The notes under the pieces are model-generated. The model had not been told where the DNA came from. It was given only the letters and a program-made list of their open reading frames with translations, and did no database searches. Below, one piece after another: positions 11,601 to 21,940 of a stretch of 64,000 nucleotides of DNA (within the stretch, counting starts at the first letter, position 1; each line of letters starts with the position of its first letter). Location of the stretch: the NCBI GenBank assembly GCA_029706075.1, contig JAINUG010000174.1, positions 1,903,501 through 1,967,500 of the forward strand, in the 5' to 3' direction. The position numbers and the translations under genes were made by a program. Origin of the DNA: Aldrovandia affinis. Taxonomy: Eukaryota; Chordata; Actinopteri; Notacanthiformes; Halosauridae.

Positions 11601-14600
11601 CCAAAGGTGCTAATGTCTGAAGCCTTAAGAGCCAACAAGCCTGCCTTTTGAGAAGTAATCGGACTAGGTTGCCTCTTTCAGAGACGCGCGTTGACTCAAG
11701 ACCCAGAAAGCACCGTGCATGCAAGGAGAGCCATGCCCCTGCCTGATGCTTAGCAATTTAATAATCAAAGTTGCTGTTCCAAATTGATGCCGTGTGTTCA
11801 GCAATTCGCACATTTGGTCTGGCCTACATAAGCCATGCCGCAAACACAAATTAGCATGCAAGTTATTCCGAAGAGGTTGCAATTAAATAAACATTTTATT
11901 TCGATTTGTTGGCCAGAATGTGGATGGTTTCAATGTTGGTGGTATTTGCGCAATGCACACAATAACCGTATTTGAAATTTCCATCAGGCAGGGTAGACAT
12001 TGAATGTTGGGGTTTGTGACAGAGATCTCACAAGTTTATCTTTTGTTTGATGGACCGTCTGACAGCAGGGAATTGATCAATGTTTGAAAATGATTTTTTA
12101 TTTGGTTGCAGATATGAATATTCCACAGAGAAATAAATTGTGCATTCTGCTTTTTTTTTTACGATTGCATGTTTTAAAAGAGAAGGGAATTTCTATGTTG
12201 ATTGTGCATGGGGTCATTTTAGCCTCTGTGTTTAAAATGTATTGTAAAGTGCAATAGATTTAGACCAGAATTCTTTATCTGTACTCGTGATACGCAAGAA
12301 TTGTCCAACTGAAATATTTCAAAACATGTCCAGGATGTTGACTCCTTGCCAAAAAATAGATTTTCGATCAGTTGGTTCTGAAAAAAAGGTGTTTCAAGCT
12401 CATCCAAACCTTTATGGACGTGTAGACGCAAATTAAAGCCTTGTTGATCTAATTCACATTTCTAATAATTTGGTTAATATATTAACGTACAAATTCTTCT
12501 GGTTGGGATTCTGTTCCGAAACAGAGCATAAAGACATCATCGATGTACCTGTGCCATACAGAGACAAATGGACAGAATGTATCGGACTCATTATTATATT
12601 GAGACATTTCATTTCCCACAGGCCCATGCACAAGTTTGCATAGTTGGGGGCAAACGCTGCCCACATTGCAGTACCCCTGCTATGAATTTTCTTCTTCCTT
12701 CAAAGTAGTTACAATGTAGACACAAGCATATTCAAAATAAACTTGTTGGCGGGAGATTGATCAGATCTCGCATCCATAAACGTGTCAAGGGCTTCAATGC
12801 CCCCTGTGGGTTATGTGAGTGTACAAACTAGTGACGTCAAGAGATGCAGGTATGAGAGCGCACGCCATTGGTTGCAAAAAATGATCAATGTATTGGGCTA
12901 TGGGCTCAGTCAAATCATTATCAGACTACCAGGTGGATTAATGCAATCCTTAGGAATTTTCAGGAGACAGTATATGACCGGCCCAAATGGGGTGGGGAAC
13001 TTCTAATTAAAAATCTAATTATTTTGCAGACCCAAGTTTTTAAATATTTTTTTTAAGTAGACTCCAAACAGACATGAATTTTGTTACCAATCTCTTGGTG
13101 GAATCAGATTTGCATCTCTCATAAATGTTGCTGCCATTCAACTTTGACTGAACTTCAGACCTATATTTGGTAGTGTCCATTACGAAGAGGTTTCCTCACT
13201 CTGACGAAGGAGCTTAACTCGTCAGCCCCTTTTTGAATTCAATAAAAATCCACAAGGGCCTAAATTCTCCTTTTTACATTCCATATTACCACATTATATC
13301 AAATTATAATTACAAACAATGGCATAGAGAATCACTCATGTATAAAGAACGAAACACTGGTCATTTACCGTTATGTTTGCTTTTTGCAATGCTCTATCGA
13401 TTAACATTTTAAAAAGAAAAGAAATCAGGAAGAAAATGGTTTCTTTACTCAAGTGTTTTCCTTATTTTGCCAGTTACCTGCATTTACTCGATTCAAATAG
13501 AGCTTTCCGTGTTAATATGTCCATAACTAATGCTGCTCCATTAAAAGCAACTTGTTTGGCTATCTATACGATCTTTATTTCAGAAATTTAAATCTTAGGT
13601 GATGTACCCAGGAAGAAAGCACCGACCAAGCATCAGACCACCGCCATTGGCCTTTACACGTCGGCACTAAACAGTCCGCTAGCAGCAGGACCTTGCACCA
13701 CAGTGTGGGGCTCATTCACACACTAGAGAAATTGCACTCATTGACCGCTGTGGGGCATTATAAACTCAGACCGTGGGCCAGCCAGGAGGAAGTTTGATGC
13801 TATTATGTTGCATTTGTGCCACATCCAAGTGCAGAATGTGATTAACTGGAATAGTTATCGGTTTTATTTGCTAACCAGTTGTGCAAAAGTGCTTTTAAGG
13901 CAATGCTTCATTAACTAGTAAATGGAGTTAGTTAGCTGATAATAGTGTGCCCAGTTCCCAAGTTTAATTGGTTTTCACCCCATATTTTATTTAACATGTG
14001 CTCAAAACAATCAATGATGCACTGTTCTGTATTCTACAATACAAATGGAATTTAATTTCATCCATGTCCTCCGGTCTGTCGTTGTCAAGTAACAAGGAAT
14101 GTGCACCAACTACTGTAAATCCCACATAAGACGATGGACTTCATACAGTACCATAAAATGGGCTATAAATGTTTTTGTTGTTGTTGCTATTTTAGGTACC
14201 GATGCCTGACCAGAGTAGCACTGATTGACCAAACAAAATCATTTTTATTTGGTCTACTGAAAATACTGAGCAACAGTATAATTATTTCTGCCCAAGTGCC
14301 CTATGATTTAAAACGCCTTGGCATAAATGTCTAAAAAATTGCAAAAGTTTAACCAAACGTCATGACACCGATATTACGGTCATCATCGTCATGTACTAAT
14401 ATTAGCTACATACCTGTGGTACGTCTCCATGTTGTTGTCGTCGTCTATTGAAAATGACCTACAAAGCGAAAGGAAAATAAAAGCATTACCATTAGCAGGC
14501 TCATTGACAAAGGCAAAATTCCTTGGGAGAGACATTTTATTTTTTAATCGGGTTAACTAGCGGACTTGGTACTTCATTCTTGTTTGTTTGGCATGCAACC

Positions 14601-15323
14601 AACTAACGCTTCAGCACAGACATGTGATCGCTACACCATAGATTATTTAGATTGAAGTTAGTGAATAATCTGTGCCAACACACACCGGCGATACCGGTAT
14701 GTTAATGTTTGCAACTTGAATTTAAAAAATAGAAAGGCGGGTTTCATCTGACCAATCTAATGAACGTTACTAGGAAGTAATGATTTCACGTTAGTTAAAA
14801 ACTTCCGGTAACGTTATATCGATCTATAATAACTTTCAAATTCAAATTGCGTTAAGTAGCTAGCAAATCGGGTTAGCGTTAGTTAGCTATCTAGCGAACA
14901 AATCGAATCTCCAGTATATTTACGTTAAACCCAGTGGCTAGCTACCAATGGGACATGCTTGGTAGCGCTAGCGAACGTTAGCAGAATGACCCCAAAATGA
15001 ATCTCTTCTTAGCCACAGCTAGCCATTGTGCCAACCCACTCTAATCTTGGCTGGGGCTGTGTTCGAAACCATTCTATTCCTAAATAGCTAATTTGTGCAA
15101 CACACTATATAGTGCACTATTTAGGTAATAGGGAACGGTTTCGAACACAGCCTAGGGTAACGTCGCTCGTTACTGCTGGCTTTATTTGATTTTGTAGCTG
15201 GCTAGCTCGTCAGTTTGCCATCTCGGTTATCTTACAAAGCAGTACACATTCAACTTACTTCTGTATTTTATCGGTAATTTCCCCAACGGGAACTCCGTCA
15301 TCTTCGTTGGGTGGCGAATCCAT
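4886..15323 (-). CDS. ercc6l: ERCC6L / PICH, SNF2-family DNA translocase (three coding exons)
   Basis: Spliced gene: exons 15323-15259, 14458-14414 and 8690-4886, giving about 1304 residues (human ERCC6L is 1250). It follows the vertebrate protein almost end to end. An N-terminal TPR lies around residues 35-75. The SNF2 ATPase has Walker A (DDMGLGKT, ending about 146), the DEAH box at about 245-248 and LTGTPVQNN near 273-280. The C-terminal helicase lobe is near 480-640 with RAYRIGQ near 595. A long acidic, serine-rich tail and a closing TPR (about 1255-1300) follow. Known role of the family: an ATP-driven translocase that coats stretched DNA at ultrafine anaphase bridges, recruits BLM and topoisomerase partners, and is a PLK1 target. 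A CSTPK motif near residue 1089 aligns with the human PLK1 docking threonine. All motifs needed for ATPase activity are present, and phases match at both junctions (AA|G and AG|G). Confidence 0.97.
8760..9366 (+). mobile_element. L2-type LINE, 3' end fragment
   Basis: The first 180 bases translate (with interruptions) to LSIPKVPPNKIGEAAF...APTLWNTIPKYIREV..VDIFKRQLKTYLFNLAF, the familiar C-terminal tail of fish L2/CR1-type reverse transcriptases. The end, GAAAGGTGCTATATAAATAA followed by ATT repeats, is the usual L2 3' terminus. The 3' untranslated part has a local duplication: 'tgtccttgga(t/c)tgtgtgg' occurs near 9127 and again near 9189. The 5' part of the element is missing. It lies antisense within ercc6l intron 2. 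Confidence 0.8.
9732..9995. mobile_element. fold-back Tc1-like remnant
   Basis: TACAGTGGGTATAAAAGTAT at 9731 is a typical fish Tc1-like terminal sequence, and a second similar start lies at 9679. Inside, 9785-9835 (GATTTAATTGGGATTTCTC...CTGATTA) and 9940-9995 (TGATCAGTGG...AAATCCCAATTAAATC) are long inverted copies, so the piece could fold into a hairpin. No transposase frame remains. It lies in ercc6l intron 2. Confidence 0.6.
10012..10950 (+). mobile_element. hAT-type transposon fragment with a zinc-finger reading frame
   Basis: Begins with CAGGGTGCGACC, resembling the ends of fish hAT elements. An open frame at 10499-10945 (149 codons) starts WLVQFPWLRYNKTANIMHC and contains CxxC...H(x4)H spacing (HCIYC ... 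KKHNLSKKH). This is the TTF/BED-like zinc finger found at the front of ZNF862/KIAA1586-like hAT transposases. The catalytic core and dimerisation domain do not follow, so only the 5' end survives. Sense is opposite to ercc6l, in intron 2. Confidence 0.6.
11033..11186 (+). mobile_element. tRNA-derived SINE with V-type tail
   Basis: The A box (TGGCTCAGTTGGTAGAGC at 11041) and B box (GGTTCAATCC at 11085-11094) of an RNA polymerase III promoter are present. They are followed by the common fish tail GTAAGTCGCTTTGGATAAA...CGTCTGCTAAATGG and an ATT-rich end. The body does not fold as a complete tRNA. The same family recurs in reverse at 55630-55739. Confidence 0.85.
11580..13265 (-). mobile_element. 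Penelope-like retroelement (Neptune/Poseidon-type), broken fossil
   Basis: Read on the minus strand, this shows in order a reverse-transcriptase scrap with a (W/R)HRYIDDVFM-type active-site region (12480-12660), a cysteine-bearing linker (YGYCVHC), a GIY-YIG endonuclease signature (CGMAYVGQT, near 11830), and the characteristic end LLKRQACWLLRLQTLAPLGL near 11600. That order defines Penelope-like elements. The copy has many breaks and looks old. The minus-strand 5' side (13200-13260) has a short hairpin-forming motif. Confidence 0.8.
14414..14458 (-). CDS. ercc6l: ercc6l coding exon 2 (45 nt)
   Basis: A short exon framed by a good acceptor (TTTCCTTTCGCTTTGTAG|G) and donor (AG|GTATGT). It encodes K-SFSIDDDNNMETYH-R, and the split codons at both edges close cleanly with exons 1 and 3. 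The end (ETYHR, then HIKDGKDA) aligns with the human AHYLRY-VKEAKEA stretch, which supports the splice choice. Too short to be found as an open frame alone. Confidence 0.85.
15055..15152. mobile_element. 98-bp palindromic MITE
   Basis: The ends GGCTGTGTTCGAAACC and GGTTTCGAACACAGCC are perfect 16-base inverted repeats. Pairing continues imperfectly inward (CTAAATAG / CTATTTAGG). No coding content. Size and structure fit a miniature inverted-repeat DNA element. It sits in ercc6l intron 1, about 107 bases past the exon 1 donor. Confidence 0.75.
15259..15323 (-). CDS. ercc6l: ercc6l coding exon 1 (65 nt)
   Basis: Starts at an ATG with a favourable context (G at -3, G at +4), encodes MDSPPNEDDGVPVGEITDKIQ plus two bases, and ends at a consensus donor (AA|GTAAGT). 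The first residues do not resemble the human N-terminus, which varies in the family. The frame stays open upstream to another ATG at 15465-15467, which would add 48 residues. I prefer 15323 because of its context and because the upstream stretch is not family-like. Confidence 0.75.
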
Positions 15324-15570
15324 GACAATATGTCGACTTTTGCATTCATGAGACGTTAACGTTAGCTCCTCTTCCCAGCTCCCACGCAACAGGAAAACTT
15401 GAATAAGAAATACAATTTCCCCGCCACTGGTTGGTCGAATAGAAACTGTGTTCGTGCACATGCGCATACCAGATTATTGCGCCACAACCAATCACAAGCA
15501 TCAGTTTTACTCCTCGTTGTGCGTTCCTATTCATCTCGAGTTAACGCTTTCCACGTTTAAAAATGTTTAC
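15324..15570 (-). promoter_or_regulatory. ercc6l: ercc6l promoter / 5' leader region
   Basis: This is the 250 bases upstream of the ercc6l start. A CCAAT box lies at about 15487-15491 on the plus strand with a second CCAA-type site (GGTTGG) near 15429. I see no TATA box. Transcription start sites cannot be placed. The same interval could drive a divergent plus-strand transcript (see findings). Confidence 0.45.
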
Positions 15571-17334
15571 ATGTTAGGCAATGACTCAGATGAACCATGC
15601 CTTACTAATGATACAAGCTGCCGTACCAAATATATAGAAAAATATAGAAAATGTCTGGCTGCCATCCGACGTTTCGATTCTCCAGTTACTATATTTGTTC
15701 ACAAATGTATCAAAAGTTTGAAAAAAGACGGTGCTGTTAACATTTTGTCTTATTTAGGTTACTTGTTTTACTTTAGGTGAGATAAGGCAGGCAAAAATGC
15801 CGTTTTTGCTTTCACTCGTCACTTTTTAGATGTCAGTGCCTCAAAGCGCAAAATTTACGGAGTCGGGATGACAGACCAGCCTCACAACTGTGGCTTATAA
15901 TGCTAGTGTTAGTGTTAGTTATTCCATCACTCCACCTGAAGAAATGTAAGGCACAGGGGAGGTAATACTATACTACTACTTTACTACTACTCTATACCTG
16001 TTACAGGAGAGTAAGTAGTAAGTAGTAAAGAGATTAGAGGTAGAAAGTGTCCGGCAATGTAAAACAATTACTGGTATTGGGAAGCTACTTCAAATAATTT
16101 AATATTAAATAATTGTATTAAAAATGAAATGTATTATTATCATCATCATTATTATTATAAAAACCAACTGCTATTTACTGTATGTATATTTGTAATGAAG
16201 CCCAGAAGCTACATAACAACACTGCTATTTAGCCATTTTGTCAAAATGAGTTTTTTCCCCCAATCTATTTGAAACAGACATTTCAATGAACAAACTTTCC
16301 AGTCCCTATTCTGAAGGTTATTAAGGAAGGATTTGTTCATAAGTTGCTAATTTCATTATTTTTAATACATTATGTTCTTAAAAACATGCCAAAAACGCAT
16401 TTCTAATACCTGCACATAGTATTTTCTGATTTATAAAATGAAAAAGTTTGTATCTAAAATCGGTTATGTAAATACTTTTGTCTCTAATATGTTGTCAAAA
16501 TGGAATAAAATGTTTGTCTGGCTTTATCCAATATCTATAGATTTTTGTTTTTTAAATATATGCAAATGTTTGCATATTTAATAAGATGTTGCTTAATTTG
16601 CATATTTGAATGTACATATTTAGAAAGCTTGTAATACCCAATAATTTATTCATTATGTAAGTAATCAACTGACAAAGTTTCATGGTGATATCTTTTAGTT
16701 AAAAAAAATCCCTATTCACCTGCATTATCTCACCATGAACCTATTCACCAGATGGCTGAAACAACCAAAATCGACAAGAACAACCTATATTCCAGAAGGA
16801 ATTCAATCTGTTTCAGTCTATATTCAAACAGAAATTTAACCCGAGGTTGTTGCATTACATTTGCTCCTGAAGCAAAACAAGATTAACTCAGTAGAGGGCA
16901 GCAAAGCACAACAATTCAAACAGCGGAACCCTGATGATACCCCAATGATACAAAATTTGTATAAAATGGAGTCCAGCAATCTCCAAGACCAGAACTGAAT
17001 CATGAAGAATCGTTGTCAGTGTTTTCTAAGTAATTTGCATGTCAAATGCAGGGCTTCTAGCTATACAAGAAAATGACAAAGTTATAGATATAACTAGTTT
17101 AAGATATTATGGACATGATGGTTTGAGTGTTCATGTTTTATGAATAAGATTGTAACATGTTCCACCCATACCATTCCATTCTAAAATGGTGTTAAGAATT
17201 AGTTTCGCCCAAATATAATGATGTTATATCATCCTGGAACATATTTGTCTGGTATTGTGAGGCTTTTCATTAAGTTAAATTGCTTGCGCCTGTGTGCAAT
17301 CATGCAATCCTGAATGCTAATGATGATGAATTGC

Positions 17335-17425
17335 ATGTAGATAACACCTTTTATTGATCTCACAATGCTTTACAGCGAGGGAGCTAATTTCCATCACCAC
17401 CACTGTGTAGCATGCACATGGCTAT
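17335..17425 (-). repeat. SINE3-type 3' tail fragment
   Basis: Reads ACACCTTTTATTGATCTCAC...GCTTTACAGCGA...CATCACCACCACTGTGTAGCA. This is the reverse of the common 3' module of fish 5S/SINE3 elements. A better copy lies at 63780-63955. Degraded, and the promoter head is missing. Confidence 0.5.
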
Positions 17426-20162
17426 GCACTGTCCTTCATAAATGCAGGAGCATGAGAAAGATCACAAGCTGTGGCCTCTGATTTCCAGTAAGGTGAATGT
17501 TGCTTGGCGTGGTGCTGCCGGTTGTGACGGAACAGTAAGGCTTCATGAGGTCCATAATGGGTGAAGCAACCCTATTCTGTTAACCTCTGATTTTAAACAA
17601 GTCAAAAGTCCTGTGCTCTTGCAAAGAAAATGCTGATTTGTTGAAATCTGTGTGTCACTGAAACAATATCACAGCACCACCCATTTTGGGGTTTCCCATC
17701 ACTACTGAACTGGAGGCTTTGTTCTTTTAAAACAACATAAAAAAAAATAATTTGTGAGGGCATGGATATTTCGAAATATTTTCCTTTTAACTGGTGTCAA
17801 ACATTTTTGATGTTTTAATATTGCTTGTTAATGAGCAATGACCTGACTAGCCTGTTAATTACAGTTTAGTTACCGAGTGTGATAATGGTGGAAGGGGAGG
17901 ATACATAATGTACTATTATGTCATTATCACTTTGCATCTAGAAAATATGAGAAAAATGAATATGATTTACAGTGTTGAGAAGACATGTTTGGTGGGTAGG
18001 ATCAGATTAAGTGCATCACTCTCTTTAAGAATGATCTTTCCCTTCAGGCAAACCAATTGTATCATGAGCCACCCTTGATAAAATGTCATGCCGTCGCTCT
18101 GCTTAATCAATCGCACCTCAGTGTCATAGTGATTTATACTGTATGTCTGGTTAAATGACATGGCTTTTCTAGAGCAATGTCTTTTAAATAGTTTGACTCA
18201 CATTTACAAATACTGTTGGCATTAAAAACCGATCATGTTGGGTAGATCAAAAAAATGAAAAAGCTTAGGAGCTTGAACTGAGCTCTGCTGTGTTCCTTCC
18301 AATATAAATGCACTTACGCAGAGTAAAATTTGTGATGTTTGCATACTTTTCACCGAGAAGCACAGTGCCAGGTGCACTGGACAACATTTTCCATAGCTTT
18401 GCTTTGCTTCACATTATGCAAAACTGAAACATACACCCGCCTAGTGGGAAATGAAGCGTCGTCACTGGGCTCTTATTTAGAGCACTGTGGCTGTGGCTAT
18501 TGGACACGCTTGGCATGAGATGGTTTGCTGCCAAGGGGCAATGCTATCAATCTTTGAAGTGAATCAAGCCTGGACATCTGCCCTCTTCCAGCAGGTGTTC
18601 AGAATAAAAGGGGTCAATGAGATGTTGTAGCATTATTTGAGTTAATTATGTTCCATATCTGAAAAAGAGAGGCATAGATTTAATGCTAAAGTTGTGCCAC
18701 TAAAGTTTCTCATTGACACAAAAATTGCACTGCACACCTGGAGATAGATGCTGCCACTCTTTGTTGCTTTAAAATGCATAAGGGAAATAGGGCTGGCCCA
18801 GTTCACTAAATATACTGTTTTTCTGGTAGCTTCATTCACACTGACACATGGGGGGAAGGGGATGCGTTATGTAACAGGATGAGTCTGTTGTGAATGCAGT
18901 GAAAGCAGTCGTTCAGCTTTCTGGCCCAGTTGACTCCGGTGTGGCTGATTTCCCTGTCTTTGTGCCTGAGGAATGGCGGTACGGGCCTGCGGAGCTCTCC
19001 GGCTGCACCTGCAGACGCCAGCAAGCATAGGCAGTATTTGCTTGGTCAGAATTTACCCCCTTGTTGTGATTCCTAGGGAGTGAGGGATGTGCTAAAATCC
19101 ATACAACCATCTGGAGCACAGTTCACACAGCCACTGAAGGTCAGCTGTGATGGATGTCTATTGACTCGGATTTAGGAGGTAAAGGAAGTGGTGGGAGTGG
19201 GATATGGAATTTAAGTACAGAATTGGCCATTCATTGGCATGGGAAGTGTGTGATACTCCCTCTTGTGTAACAGCCAAGTTGCATGGGAATTGAACTGATA
19301 CCTGCAGAGAGAGAAGAAGTGAGAGCGAGAGAGACACTGCACTCTTCGCACCTCACACAATGCACATTAAATTCTTACACCCAGCAACGGTATGCACCTC
19401 CGCTGGCATCCAATCACTGCCCCAGGCTGTGTCTGTACTCTAAAGTCGGGTCTCGGCAGTGCTGCCTCTCATAGTTTCTCTTCAGCACGTCAAGGCCCGG
19501 CCAAGCGTGAGAACACAAGCGCGATCCGGCCGTCCTGAGATCTTGCATGAAGCCGGAGCCATCGTATAAACACACTGGCTCACACGAGCAGATTTATTTG
19601 TTGTTTATGTTTTTTTCTGTATTGTGTCCCCATAGGGTAAGGACTCTGGAAGAGGAAGCAATAAATTTGCACCATTAGCAGGGAAGCTGGCAAGCTAAGC
19701 AGTCAGCTAACCCTTTGACAACTGGAGTGGAAACGAATTATTGAATGTATAGCACCCTCACACTGCATTTCTGCAATATGCAGCACTGAGAATTGATTGC
19801 CTTGCAGCAAATTGTTTCCAAACAATTGTTGATGTGAGGTAAAAGGCCAACTTAGCATTGCCAAAGGTCAAGGCATTTGATAGAATGATACAGTACAAAC
19901 AGAATCATTGAAACAACAGAGGGGCAGAAGAATCTAAATCTAGTTTTAATGTATTCAAATGTATAACAGCTGCATGAAAGAAACAACTGTTCCAATATTC
20001 CTATTCCAAACAAGAATCTATAATTGATTAAGCAATGTGATGAGTGCTAATACAGGAACTGTAAAAAAACTCTGAAATCATACATCAATGCCAAAATCAG
20101 TAGTTTACTAAGGTGTACATTTTATATTATTATATTCATAATTCATTAGTGTGTTTCCCATT

Positions 20163-20590
20163 CCTGTACCACTCTATAGCCCTCTAATGTTAAACTACTG
20201 AAGCTGAGCAGGGTTTGGTGTGGCTAGTATGAGGATGGGAGACTTGGGGAAACTATGTTGCTACTGGAAAAGTTGTTGGTGAGTCATGAAAAACCTATGT
20301 CCAAACACTGGGATGGGGACACCTGCAGAAGGTCCTTTGGATGAGACGCTAAACCGAGGTCCTGACTCACTGTGGTCATTAAAGAACCCATTTGAAATTT
20401 TGAAAGTGTAGGGGTGTTAACCTCCTCATAAAAAACCCCAATACATCTGGCAACCTAATTATCCACCCTACGTTTGATTGACCATACAATCAATCCATTG
20501 TATTCCCTACCGACTTTGATTCCCCAGGCTGTCAATACAAATGAGAATTGAGTTCTCAGTTGACCCGCATCGTAAAATAAAGAGCTTGTT
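20163..20590 (+). mobile_element. 5S rRNA-derived SINE (SINE3-type), degraded
   Basis: The head has lines of 5S rRNA (GAAGCTGAGCAGGGTTTGG...TAGTATGAGGATGGGAGAC). Typical SINE3 wording follows (TTGCTACTGGAAAAG, GGATGAGACGCTAAACCGAG, TGACTCACTGTGGTCATTAA). It is a retroposed derivative and not a 5S gene, since the 5S body is incomplete and diverged. Confidence 0.75.
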
Positions 20591-20945
20591 AATATCGCAG
20601 GGTTTTTCAATTTATTTATTTAGTTGACAGACATTCTCTGCCAGAGGTACTTAAAGGGCCATCACAGCAAATTACATAAAGCACACAAAGTCCCAAGAGC
20701 ACTGGCATGGATGCAGGATAGCAAGCAACATCTGATAACACACAGATAAAGAGATAAGATGCAAAAAAACAAAACAAGATGGCACTAGCCCTAAAGGAAA
20801 AAAATGTGATTTAGAGCCACAGTGGTATAGGTCGGGAACCGTTTCAGCTCCAGGGTGCACCAGAAATCATCTGCAGACAAGGGACAGCCTGTGGCCTGGC
20901 TTTAGACAGACAGACAAGGACCACTAATCACTTTATCTAATGGGA

Positions 20946-21130
20946 CAGGGCTTCTCAAACTGGGGTCCGCAGACCCCTGGAGGTCTGTGAAGGAATCTCA
21001 GAGGAACATTTTCCGTCTTAAGAATATTTAATTTATATTTACATAGTTTATAAATGACTAATTTTAGACTGTCATGACATGCTTTAGATATGCTTCCTTA
21101 TACAAATGTATCAAATAGCCACTGCATTGT
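20946..21130 (+). mobile_element. hAT-like transposon end fragment
   Basis: Starts CAGGGCTTCTCAAACTGGGG then TCCGCAGACCCCTGGAGG, a hAT-type terminal sequence with a small internal hairpin. No transposase and no matching right end were seen, so the right boundary is approximate. Confidence 0.5.
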
Positions 21131-21892
21131 AGCCTCGTGGTGGGTTTCCGATAATGGTGTCAGACATGAACCATTTTCTCGAAGTTGCCATCCTTAGTTT
21201 CAGGGCAGCTAATTTAGGCAGCCTCGATATGAAAAGGTTTGTTAAACCCTGTTATTGGAGATCAGTTAAGTAGACCTGGTGACATTTTACCACACAAGTC
21301 TGTCCACTGCAGCGCCTCCTGCAGCCTGGGAGGGAGTTAGTGCACTACAAGAAGGTCTTGTCCGTGGATTGGCTGACCCACTTTGGATCTTCAGTGTTCC
21401 AATGTTCCTAGTTCCTAGACTCTCACCGGTGTTCCCTTAGAGGCCAAGACAGTGATGGGTGATCCTGCATACTTCACACTGTAGTCCCAAGAGAAGTTAT
21501 ATTCCACAGCTGAGCACACGTTAGGTAACCTTCAAAGACGCTGCTTATATAAGCCATTACCCTGCATAGCTCAATCCCTTGAGCGTGCAATGAGAAACGT
21601 TTTAATTTCCATTGCTGGATCTGTGGTTTGGTAGGCTACATTTTGATGTGAAACAGCCTCAAATATATTATTATGGGTGTCGTTATAGGGATCACTGTAG
21701 AATTCTCCCAATAAATCTTCTGTGAAACGTGTTCAGCTTTACATATACACCCAGAGTAAATTGATTTAGATACAGAAAAAGAATAGCTTGCAATTGATGA
21801 ATATGCATTTTGTCATTTGTTTGAAGATGACTGACAAGGTTGTGTCCACTAGTGTTTCGTGGCCACAGGTGTGTCAGGAGAATGGACCAGTC

Positions 21893-21940
21893 GTGTACTA
21901 GCAGAAGTGTGTACTAACAGAAGTGTGTACTAACAAAAGA
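21893..21940. repeat. 16-bp tandem repeat, three copies
   Basis: Three units of GTGTACTA(G/A)CAGAAGT, the last ending in AAAAGA. A small local expansion with no coding context. Confidence 0.8.

Noticed and set aside
20163-20290. Possible 5S rRNA gene
   Set aside because: Only part of the 5S sequence is matched, with many changes, and it runs on into SINE3-type sequence.
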